This document shows, in pieces, positions 42,251 through 49,889 of a stretch of DNA of 64,000 nucleotides (its first letter is position 1; every line of letters starts with the position of its first letter). The position numbers and the translations under genes were made by a program. Location: the NCBI RefSeq assembly GCF_014490665.1, contig NZ_CP061038.1:3286001-3350000 (forward strand), in the 5' to 3' direction. The stretch is from Sphingomonas alpina (GTDB lineage: Bacteria; Pseudomonadota; Alphaproteobacteria; Sphingomonadales; Sphingomonadaceae). The notes beneath the pieces were generated by a model. The model worked only from the letters and a program-made list of their open reading frames with translations, was not told where the DNA came from and searched no databases.

Positions 42251-42741
42251 GCCGCGGCGGATTCGCCGAACCGCGTCACCGTGGCGAACTCGGGACAGGC
42301 GGCAGGCCGGCGAAAGGTCGTGCCGCGCTCGACGCCGGGTCCCCACCGCAAGCTCACCATAGGTGAGGTGCTGGGTGCAGAACTCGCGGGAATCGAGCGG
42401 CGCATGCGTGGCGGGGAGATATGTTACACCGGATTGTACCATATCCCCGGCGCGAAGCCGGTGGAGAATTTTACAATTTACCTATGAATATCAATTACTT
42501 CTGCTGAAAACCCGGTAAATCTCCGCGAATATTGCGCGTTCTTCCGGGGTTTTGCGCGGGTCACCGGCGTCCGTGCATCCTCACAGTATTTCGTACCGAA
42601 TCCGGGCATTAAGTGCGCTGACAACTCAGTATCACCGCGTATAGGCATCCGCGAAAGCCAGGTCGCAGCCGTATCCGCAAGGAGCAGATCGCTGTGTGGA
42701 GTAAAGATAGACATAAGGTCGGCAGATTCCGGGGGAGCAGA
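42251..42741. other. Intergenic stretch without a supported gene
   Basis: About 490 bases with mixed composition, turning AT-richer after 42410. I find only weak overlapping ORFs on both strands and no clear RNA gene or repeat. It presumably holds the promoter for the gene at 42742. Confidence 0.6.
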
Positions 42742-43791
42742 ATGTCGGAAGTCATGGTTGGTACGGAAACGACTTACATGGACCGGGTGCGCTCCCGCAT
42801 TGCATCGCTGCCCGGCTACAGACTTGAGGATCTGCTTCCCGGCATCGAACGCTCCAAGGATGTCGAGCAGCTTGACGAGCTTTTCGACCCCGAGCGGCGA
42901 GCCGATTTTCTTGCCAGCGTGGCCAGCAACGCGACGAACGTCGACCCCGCGCTGCTCGATCGAATTCCGATCTGGGCCGATCGGTTCATTGCCCTCCACC
43001 TGGAGGTCGACGATCCGATTCCGGCCTATGCGATGCTCGAAATCGCCGATGAGTATGTCCGATATATTGCGTTCGAGCTCGGGCTGACCTCAGGCCGCGC
43101 CTTGTTGACTGACTGTGTGATTGGCAGCGTCACCTTCAAGATCGACCTGGGGCTCGATCGCATCAATATAACCAACGCAGTCGCCGCCAGCCTGATATTC
43201 TGGGGCGTGCAGAGCCTGATCCAGGGAATCGTCAACAACAAGGAACACCCGCAGCTGGTCGAGTTTCATCAGTGCGCGGCGAAGAACATGGAAGACTATC
43301 AGATCAAGGAGATCGTTTTCTATACCAATGACGGCGTGATGGTCAGCTGCAAGCAGAAGGCCGTGATAGAAAACGCCCGGAAAATACCGGCGCCGGACTA
43401 TTCGGCGCAAGACGCCCGACGCGAGCCGATCCGCGACTATACCGCGAAAAACGAGTCCATCATTGTCGAAGGTTCATTCGATGACGAGCATCCGCCAAAA
43501 TTCCGCGTAACCAAGCCGGAAAATGCCGCAAGGCAGATGGGCATTATCGCAACCTCGATGAGCGCCGAACTCGCGCAAAAAGCGAAGCCGGACACGGTCT
43601 ATCGGGTGGAAGGCTATTGGCGGGAACTGGGGAAAAAACGCCATGTGTTCACGATCCGGGATTTATCCGATCCCCTTCCCGACATCATCTCCAACGAGGA
43701 AGAGACGAGAGAAAAATGGCTGGCCGCCATGCGCGAAGCGATTGGGAAATCCGTGGAGCGGGACGAAGATTCCACGCCCCTCTCGCCATAA
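42742..43791 (+). CDS. Hypothetical protein with one membrane segment
   Basis: A 349-residue protein: a helical N-terminal half, one hydrophobic segment (about 143-164, ITNAVAASLIFWGVQSLIQG), and a soluble C-terminal half with alternating beta-like segments (SIIVEGSFDDEHPPKFRV, YRVEGYWRELGKKRHVF). ATG 42742 follows GGGGGAG. I do not recognise the family. It is isolated in the accessory region and could be a toxin, an immunity or a defence-associated protein, none of which the sequence proves. Confidence 0.65.
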   Translation: MSEVMVGTETTYMDRVRSRIASLPGYRLEDLLPGIERSKDVEQLDELFDPERRADFLASVASNATNVDPALLDRIPIWADRFIALHLEVDDPIPAYAMLEIADEYVRYIAFELGLTSGRALLTDCVIGSVTFKIDLGLDRINITNAVAASLIFWGVQSLIQGIVNNKEHPQLVEFHQCAAKNMEDYQIKEIVFYTNDGVMVSCKQKAVIENARKIPAPDYSAQDARREPIRDYTAKNESIIVEGSFDDEHPPKFRVTKPENAARQMGIIATSMSAELAQKAKPDTVYRVEGYWRELGKKRHVFTIRDLSDPLPDIISNEEETREKWLAAMREAIGKSVERDEDSTPLSP

Positions 43792-43859
43792 CGAGGGAAC
43801 CGCCCGCACCCCCTCTTTCCGGCAGACATGCGCCATGATGGCTGCGCGCTCGATTAAGC

Positions 43860-43877
43860 AAATTGCCGCCGCAATTT
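43860..43877. terminator. Short hairpin between convergent genes
   Basis: AAATTGC (43860-43866) and GCAATTT (43871-43877) with a four-base loop CGCC, in the 119 bases between convergent stops. It is symmetric, so it could act in either direction; no strong T-run follows. Confidence 0.4.
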
Positions 43878-43910
43878 CGGAAATGACCCAATGCAATCAG
43901 CGACGGGCAT

Positions 43911-44315
43911 TCAGATCGTGAAGCCGATATAGGCGATAAGGCCCTCGATCGTTTCCGGCAGCACGCCCGCTCGCTCCGCCTCACCGAGATAAACGCGCCT
44001 CCAGCGTTTGCCGGAACGGTGAAGCCGCGCGGCAAAGACCGCCTGGGCATTGTGCCGCAGGCAAGCGGTGATCCATTCCTCGCCCCGATCATAAGGCTCC
44101 CGGCGGTCGATCGTCACGTTGCCATGCACATCGGCGACGATGACAAGCTTCTCACCGGATGCGGAAAATACCGGCAGCTCCAGCTCATCCGCCCAATGCT
44201 CGAGATAGGATCGCGCATCCTCGAAGTTACGGAAGATCAGTACGCCGCCGGGCACACTCATGCCGGGCGCGTCATTCACAATGACGACATCGGCAAGCCA
44301 GGTTCGAGCGGACAT
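43911..44315 (-). CDS. Hypothetical cytoplasmic protein
   Basis: A 134-residue protein without signal or membrane segment. It has alternating strands and helices (VLIFRNFEDARSYLEHWAD, EKLVIVADVHGNVTIDRREP). Size and fold are like many small immunity proteins, but that is only a guess. No family recognised. Confidence 0.6.
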   Translation of the reverse strand: MSARTWLADVVIVNDAPGMSVPGGVLIFRNFEDARSYLEHWADELELPVFSASGEKLVIVADVHGNVTIDRREPYDRGEEWITACLRHNAQAVFAARLHRSGKRWRRVYLGEAERAGVLPETIEGLIAYIGFTI

Positions 44316-44457
44316 CCTGTATCGTAGCAGATCGGATGGCGTTCACGAATGCCGTCACGGCCAGGAACAGGCGGTCAGGTGGGCGGGGCGTGCAAGCCGG
44401 TGAACGAGCGCTCGCCGGCATTGCTGGCCTGGGGACGAACAGGCCGTCGCCGTAACG

Positions 44458-44955
44458 CTAGCGCGGTGGCGTCTCACCGGATGGCGTGGACGCCTTGCCG
44501 GCATCCTGTTTCAAAGGCTGTTGCTTCATGACCGCCCGCCAATCCTGCTCGGACTGTTTGCGGCCGAGACGCGGCCATTCACCGCGCGGACCGCAGGCGA
44601 AATCGGTCAATGCCTTGCCGGTCGCGCCGTCATCGGCCTTTTCCCATGCGCCGTTACCGGGCGGTATCGTACCGGGTGTTGCCTTGAAGTCTGAATCATA
44701 GACCAGGGTCCTGGTCACCCGGACCTGCCGGGCGGCACAGTTGAATTCGACATGCAGCTCCGCGAAGCGCTGTGCGACGAGCGGACCCTCCATATAATAG
44801 ACCGCACTGGTCAAATCGCGCGCCTTGCCGAGTTGGTCGCCGTCGAACAGGATGGTGAGCCCATCCACGGACTGAGCGCGCCAGAGATCGGCGGCAACGG
44901 CCTGGGTGGCGGTGAGCGAGAGGGTGGCCGCGACGGCGAGCTTCAGGGGTGTCAC
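44458..44955 (-). CDS. Exported protein, possibly surface-adhesin E-like
   Basis: A 165-residue protein with signal peptide (LKLAVAATLSLTATQAVAA). The domain has SVDGLTILFDGDQ, SAVYYMEGP, ELHVEFNCAARQVRVTRTLVYDSD and a later FACGP, resembling the surface-adhesin E pattern of YY...EFxC...Y. GTG 44955 after AAGGT is preferred; an ATG at 44997 would add 14 residues. Function unknown. Confidence 0.55.
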   Translation of the reverse strand: MTPLKLAVAATLSLTATQAVAADLWRAQSVDGLTILFDGDQLGKARDLTSAVYYMEGPLVAQRFAELHVEFNCAARQVRVTRTLVYDSDFKATPGTIPPGNGAWEKADDGATGKALTDFACGPRGEWPRLGRKQSEQDWRAVMKQQPLKQDAGKASTPSGETPPR

Positions 44956-45194
44956 GGTGTTACCTTTTCCGTGGGTTGTGGGGTGCAAGTGGTTCAAGGA
45001 TCGGTGGATTAGGTGGGAACCTGGGCTTTGTCATCCTTCGCTAGAATGATCATGTACTGCCCCAAGGCTTTCATATCACCGTTCCGATGGCGATCTTTCG
45101 ACATCACAGGCTTCTAGACATAACGTGAACATCGGTTAAGATTGGTTCATGGCATCGTGGCATTTCACAATGCCGCCGGAGAATGACGCTGGCC

Positions 45195-45818
45195 ATGCGA
45201 TCGTTGAGGAACCGACCATTGGCCTTGGCAATAGCGCCCTTCCTGCTTTCCGGTTGCAGCGCGGACCTCCCTCCCCGTTCGGTCGTCAATCCCAAATCCG
45301 GGCTCGAAAAGCCGTTGCCAATCATTCTTCACGATCTCGCGCGACTGGGCGGCTGCAAGATTACCGGCAGTTCACCCTATCAATGCGGCCTGCAGGATCA
45401 TGTGTTCGAGCTAATCTCCATCCATGATGGGGCGGATCGAGAGCCATGGGAAAAAGGCTATACCGGCAAGTCCGATAACGGGCACACCGACAAACCTTAT
45501 TCCGTGCGGTTCGAGATCGAGATGAACGATCCCGCAGATCCGTCGACAAGGTCATCGCTCAACAAGGATGTCGTGCGGATGGTCGGCTATTTCGTGCCCG
45601 ACTGGCCCGGCCGCGAACAATGGCTCGTGCGGCAGATCGATATCGCGGACAAGGCCGATACCTTCGATTGCCCCGCGCATGTCCGGATTGGCGGCATCGG
45701 CGTTGCGGTCGTGAGAGTTCCGGCGAACCGGCCCTGGTCGCATGTGGTGGTTCTGATGACCAAGGCACCCGATATCAACGAGATGCTTGCGAGCAAGTTT
45801 ATCAAGGGTTGTCGATGA
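45195..45818 (+). CDS. Lipoprotein of unknown function
   Basis: A 207-residue lipoprotein with signal and lipobox LLSGC (Cys near residue 21), four further Cys (for example LGGCKITG, YQCGLQDH, FDCPAHV, KGCR) and a mixed alpha/beta domain. An alternative ATG at 45183 is close to GGAG. No family recognised; it is one of a run of exported orphans in 44.4-47.6 kb. Confidence 0.6.
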   Translation: MRSLRNRPLALAIAPFLLSGCSADLPPRSVVNPKSGLEKPLPIILHDLARLGGCKITGSSPYQCGLQDHVFELISIHDGADREPWEKGYTGKSDNGHTDKPYSVRFEIEMNDPADPSTRSSLNKDVVRMVGYFVPDWPGREQWLVRQIDIADKADTFDCPAHVRIGGIGVAVVRVPANRPWSHVVVLMTKAPDINEMLASKFIKGCR

Positions 45819-46026
45819 TGGGGGTTTGGCGGTTGTTGGGAACGAAGGTTACGGTGTGCTGTCGAGGCCTTCCGGCTGTTTCACGAACGCCAGCTCATCA
45901 CCGCGCTCCACTAGTTTAGGGGTTATCGCACGTGTCTTCGTAATCTTCTCGTAATCTTCTTCCCCGTAACTTTCGCGCCCGTTGTCGAGCATCTCCGGCC
46001 CGTATAAGCTGGCGTCAGGGGGGAAC

Positions 46027-46773
46027 ATGAAAAGATCGAGATATTTGCTAAGCGCCGCGCTGGTCGCGAGTGCCGCGCTGACGGCACTTCAGCCGTTGCT
46101 AGCCGGGGCGCAGACAGCCGGTACTCCCACGGCATCCCTCCCCGCGGCGAACGAGTCCACTCCTGGTGCCGCGCCCGTGAATAGCGGCTGCGAACTGCAT
46201 GTCTGGGGCGCGGGTCGGCCGAATTTCAAACTGCGGCCGAACGCGTTTATCAAGATCACGGTGGATCCCGCCCAGATGGATCGCTCCAATCCGTTGTCGA
46301 ACGCCAGCCTGTTCGACACTGTGAGCCGGGCCAACGCGCTCTCCGACGACGACCTCAAAAAGCTGCTGCCGCAGGCGGGCGCAGTAACCGTGGTGCGGCA
46401 TGCGGAGATGATCGATATCGACAAGACTCCGCTCAACCGTATCGCCGGTCGGCTCGTGCAGTCCCCTACCAGCTGTTACGCCGACCTCGTTATCGGCAAT
46501 CTATACGCCATTTTTCCAAATCCCGAGATGGCATGGGAGCGCGCCGGAGCGATTGGGGCCCTGCTGGTCGGGAGCGATCGACTGGTGATAGAGTTCTGGT
46601 TGCGGGATTTCTCCGGTCCGAAGGCCGGGGGCAAGACCTATAAGCGGAAAAACGATTCCCCATTGCCGCATGTGCAGCCGCTCACCATCGAGATGAAGAC
46701 AGCGATGGAAGCGTCAACGACGGCGAATTTTCGTAGTTTTGTCGATTTCGTGGGTCAGCAGCGGCTGCGGTGA
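46027..46773 (+). CDS. Exported protein of unknown function
   Basis: A 248-residue protein with signal peptide (about 1-29, LQPLLAGAQTAG), a Pro/Ala-rich linker, and a domain with two Cys (SGCELHVWGAGRPNFKL, SPTSCYADLVIGN). ATG 46027 follows CAGGGGGG. No family recognised. A degenerate copy of the repeated box seen at 46830 and 47656 lies about 80 bases upstream. Confidence 0.6.
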   Translation: MKRSRYLLSAALVASAALTALQPLLAGAQTAGTPTASLPAANESTPGAAPVNSGCELHVWGAGRPNFKLRPNAFIKITVDPAQMDRSNPLSNASLFDTVSRANALSDDDLKKLLPQAGAVTVVRHAEMIDIDKTPLNRIAGRLVQSPTSCYADLVIGNLYAIFPNPEMAWERAGAIGALLVGSDRLVIEFWLRDFSGPKAGGKTYKRKNDSPLPHVQPLTIEMKTAMEASTTANFRSFVDFVGQQRLR

Positions 46774-46829
46774 CGGTTGTAGCGGATGAGGCTCGGACGC
46801 TTAGTTGGTGGACTATCACCGTAGTCGAG

Positions 46830-46912
46830 GGAAGCCGAGAAGCGAATGCGTCGGACGTGTAGCCTTGAGGGTGTAGTTTGGGGGTTAAGTAAACTGTCAC
46901 CGTAATTAAGGA
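46830..46912 (+). repeat. Repeated box, copy A
   Basis: About 80 bases with AGCCTTGAGGG, GTAGTTTGGGGGTTAAGT and AAACTGTCACCGTAATT, closely matching 47656-47733. A degenerate third copy (TAGTTTAGGGGTTAT...CGTAATC) lies at about 45911-45946. From memory, reverse-complement forms (ATTACGGTGACAGTTTACTT) accompany IS200/RAYT-like transposases; that is not checked here. Confidence 0.75.
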
Positions 46913-47065
46913 CAGCCCCAACAGGCCCAGAAGGTCATGGCGCGCACCGTTCCGGCCGGGTCCTGTGGCTCATCGGCAGCTAGAATCTGCGCACCCGGTG
47001 GCGGTCGTTGCGAAAGCCCGTTACGGGCCTGGGTCGTTGTCGCTGCGGCAACGATGGAGGGGCGC

Positions 47066-47596
47066 GTGCGACCGGTGCGATTCATTTCCTTGATGGCTTT
47101 TGTGATCGCCCCGTCGGTTCAGCCGGCCCCCGCCCATGCGCAACAGGTGGCCAGCGAAGCCTATTTCGGCGTTGTCGGCAGGCCTTGCGAGGTACCGGAC
47201 CTGAAAGCGAATCTGGGTCCCGCTGCGACCAGCTCGTCGCCGCCGATCGCGAGCGACGCAAAGCTTGTCGATGATTATATCAAGGCGGCTGAGCGCGGCG
47301 ACCGGAGAGCGCTCAAAAAACTGTCCACGCCTGAATGGTTATCGAGTCCCGTCAACGCCAGCTGTTTGTCCGCGATTAAAACGCTGAGGAAGCAGTGCCG
47401 TGATCTGACACCGTATCTGTTGGGTGATCTCGAAATCAGAGTTGCATGGGCGTGTGAGAACAGGCTGGTTTACAGAATTTTCCTGACGATATCGGACAAT
47501 AAGGTGGCAAATATCTGGTCGGCAACGCGGCCTCCGGCAGTGTATCTGCCGCCGCAAGATCCGCTTCGGAAAAGCCACCCAGTGCCGGACAAATAA
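47066..47596 (+). CDS. Exported protein of unknown function
   Basis: A 176-residue protein with signal peptide (LMAFVIAPSVQPAPAHAQQ) and a soluble domain with Cys pairs (GRPCEVPDL, ASCLSAIKTLRKQCRDLTPYLL). GTG 47066 follows GGAGGGG; an ATG at 47054 would add four residues. It is flanked by the two repeated boxes at 46830-46912 and 47656-47733. No family recognised. Confidence 0.55.
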   Translation: MRPVRFISLMAFVIAPSVQPAPAHAQQVASEAYFGVVGRPCEVPDLKANLGPAATSSSPPIASDAKLVDDYIKAAERGDRRALKKLSTPEWLSSPVNASCLSAIKTLRKQCRDLTPYLLGDLEIRVAWACENRLVYRIFLTISDNKVANIWSATRPPAVYLPPQDPLRKSHPVPDK

Positions 47597-47655
47597 TGTC
47601 GGAAGCATCGCCGATGCCTTTGGCGAACGAGCCTGCAACGTTGGTCAGGCACAAG

Positions 47656-47733
47656 GGAAGGGCGAGAGGTGAATGAACCGGGCGAGCAGCCTTGAGGGGT
47701 AGTTTGGAGGTTAAGTGAACTGGCACCGTAATA
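47656..47733 (+). repeat. Repeated box, copy B
   Basis: AGCCTTGAGGGG, GTAGTTTGGAGGTTAAGT and GAACTGGCACCGTAAT, matching the copy at 46830-46912 over about 80 bases. It leads into the overlapping palindromes at 47711-47761 before the ATPase gene. Confidence 0.75.
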
Positions 47734-47761
47734 GATTCACTTAAGACCGATAAGGTCTTAA
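47711..47761. promoter_or_regulatory. Two overlapping palindromes upstream of the ATPase-nuclease gene
   Basis: TTAAGTGAA (47711-47719) is inverted as TTCACTTAA (47736-47744), and TTAAGACC (47741-47748) is inverted as GGTCTTAA (47754-47761). Both are perfect and share TTAA. They could be operators, an attenuator or end structures of a mobile element. Confidence 0.6.
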
Positions 47762-47843
47762 TCTGGCAAACGCTCCCGTGCTTTCGCTTTGCACTTCTCC
47801 ACCCGAAGAGTACCACAGCGCGGCATATGGCCCAAACGAGAGG

Positions 47844-49865
47844 ATGACGGTGGCGAAACTTTACGCCAACTTGGTTAAGCGAGTGCAACGGCTTCCGAAG
47901 CCCGCTCGCACGTCTGATGCTCTCCAACCCACGTTTGAGGCGATCAGCAACGCAATTCACGCAATCTATACCAGATGGGAAGAGCGAGCATCGGCAAAAG
48001 GCTTGGTCGAAGTGTTTGTTGGTATGGATCGCGATAAAAGTAAGATATGGATTACTGTCGAAGATAATGGAATCGGCTTGGACGATGAAAATTTCGAAGC
48101 GTTCCTAACTACAGATACAGACCATAAAATTACCTTCGGAGGTAAAGGCGTTGGCAGATTGCTGTGGTTGGATTGCTTCGGTAGAATTGAAATACGATCT
48201 AGATACACGGTAGGCGACCTCAAAAAAGAGAGGCAATTCCGTTTCAGACTGAACAATGAAGAGCAAATTGTTGACCTTACAGAAGGCGATCAACCATCAA
48301 ATATTCAACCTGGCACGAGGATAAAGTTCTCAGAGATTCGTGACAACGGATATCTAGAAAAATTCCCTAGCCGGTCAGCTTATATTTTCCAGCACATATT
48401 TTCGCACTTTCTACCCGTTTTTGTTGGCGGTAAATCTCCAACGATCGAGGTAAACTGCGGGGATGAATCCAGAACTTATCCTAGAGATATGGCGGAGCAC
48501 ATAAGTCGGCAAATCGAGATCAAAGACTTAGCGTTCGGAGAGCTCGGGCTCTTTAGAATGACACTTCTCGAATGCCATAAAAGTGCGAGCGCGAGCTTGG
48601 GCGGGAATCACTTTATCCATTTCATAGCCAACGATCGAACAGTTGTCTCACAATGTATTGATGGTCGATTGGGAATTGGATACTTCGGAGATGCAGCGGA
48701 TCGCGTGTTTCACGCTTGCCTATTTAGTAGCTATTTAGATAAACACGTGAACCAAGAGCGCACTGGCTTCACATTCGACGACCATCTGTTGGATAGTATT
48801 GTAAACGAGGTATGCATTCCGCATGTGGAGCATTTTCTGGCGGAACCATTAGAAGAGCAAAGCGTCAAGCAACGAAAGCAAATTGCTGGGATTGTAGAAA
48901 CTTACCCTTCTGTCGGCTTTGGCACTGTAGAAGAGCTTCAGAAATACATTCCCACAGGCGAGGGAAAGCCAGATGCAATTTATAGCCATTTAGCACGACA
49001 AAGATTCCGTCGAGATTACAAGCAAGCTGAATCAATCCGATCGACCTTTAAAACCCTTAAAGGTGGAGAAGTTAATAGTGAAGGATTCTACGCGGCAGTC
49101 GCTCAGGCGGTAAACGATCTTGAGCAAGCAGAGACTAAAAGTCTTGCTGAGTATGTCGTTAGACGTAAAGCGGTCCTGGAATTTTTAGAAGTGCTATTAC
49201 AAAAGGTCAGAATAGCCGAAACCGATAGCTCTTATCAGACCGAATCTGTTCTACATAATCTAATATGCCCGATGCGCATCAGAACAGTAGGCGATGAGCT
49301 AAAGATCATGCCGGCATCATCGCATGAGCTTTGGGTAATTGACGAGCGACTGACTTTTGCCGAATACTTTAGCTCAGATCGCCCATTCCGGGAACTCGGA
49401 TCCGCATTTGAAAGCGAGGAGAGAGCCGACGTCTTGATTTTCAACACCGTTCATTCGCTTCGACAAGCTGATGAAATGGCGCGTGTACTTCTAGTTGAGT
49501 TTAAACGACCTGGTAGAAAAAGCTATAATAATGATGAAAATCCTCAGCAACAGGTTGAACGATATGTTAGGTTATTGCAAAACGGCGGAGAGCTAGACGT
49601 AAAAGGAAGGCCAATAAAACTTAATGGGTCAACCGTATTTAACTGTTTTATCATCGCAGATATTGTCGGAAAAATGGATGAGTGGACTTACTCTTGGGAG
49701 AGAATTGCCGGAACTGGCGGACGTAGGTATATTCCAAGAGATGGTTTTTCGGGATCAATCGAGCTGATAGGATGGGATGATTTGCTGAAGGACGCCACCG
49801 ATCGCAATAAAGCATTCTTTGACCGGGCTGGTATTAGCGGAAGAAGCTTCTTTTCACCCGACTGA
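47844..49865 (+). CDS. GHKL ATPase fused to a PD-(D/E)XK-type nuclease domain
   Basis: A 673-residue cytoplasmic protein. The N-terminal Bergerat-fold ATPase has FEAISNAIHAI (E32, N36), VEDNGIGLDDENF (D74) and FGGKGVGR (99-104). The middle is long and helical. The C-terminus has ADVLIF (D529) and VLLVEFKRPG (E552, K554) followed by QQQVERY, a PD-(D/E)XK-type core. MORC/MutL-like ATPase-nuclease proteins are linked to restriction and phage defence. The gene is AT-rich, suggesting transfer. The start is ATG 47844 or GTG 47850; it stands alone, convergent with uvrA. Confidence 0.8.
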   Translation: MTVAKLYANLVKRVQRLPKPARTSDALQPTFEAISNAIHAIYTRWEERASAKGLVEVFVGMDRDKSKIWITVEDNGIGLDDENFEAFLTTDTDHKITFGGKGVGRLLWLDCFGRIEIRSRYTVGDLKKERQFRFRLNNEEQIVDLTEGDQPSNIQPGTRIKFSEIRDNGYLEKFPSRSAYIFQHIFSHFLPVFVGGKSPTIEVNCGDESRTYPRDMAEHISRQIEIKDLAFGELGLFRMTLLECHKSASASLGGNHFIHFIANDRTVVSQCIDGRLGIGYFGDAADRVFHACLFSSYLDKHVNQERTGFTFDDHLLDSIVNEVCIPHVEHFLAEPLEEQSVKQRKQIAGIVETYPSVGFGTVEELQKYIPTGEGKPDAIYSHLARQRFRRDYKQAESIRSTFKTLKGGEVNSEGFYAAVAQAVNDLEQAETKSLAEYVVRRKAVLEFLEVLLQKVRIAETDSSYQTESVLHNLICPMRIRTVGDELKIMPASSHELWVIDERLTFAEYFSSDRPFRELGSAFESEERADVLIFNTVHSLRQADEMARVLLVEFKRPGRKSYNNDENPQQQVERYVRLLQNGGELDVKGRPIKLNGSTVFNCFIIADIVGKMDEWTYSWERIAGTGGRRYIPRDGFSGSIELIGWDDLLKDATDRNKAFFDRAGISGRSFFSPD

Positions 49866-49889
49866 ACGCCGATCTTGGTAGATTTAGGT

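Noticed and set aside
46830..47733. Complete insertion sequence bounded by the two repeated boxes
   Set aside because: The boxes are in direct orientation and the gene between encodes an exported protein, not a transposase.
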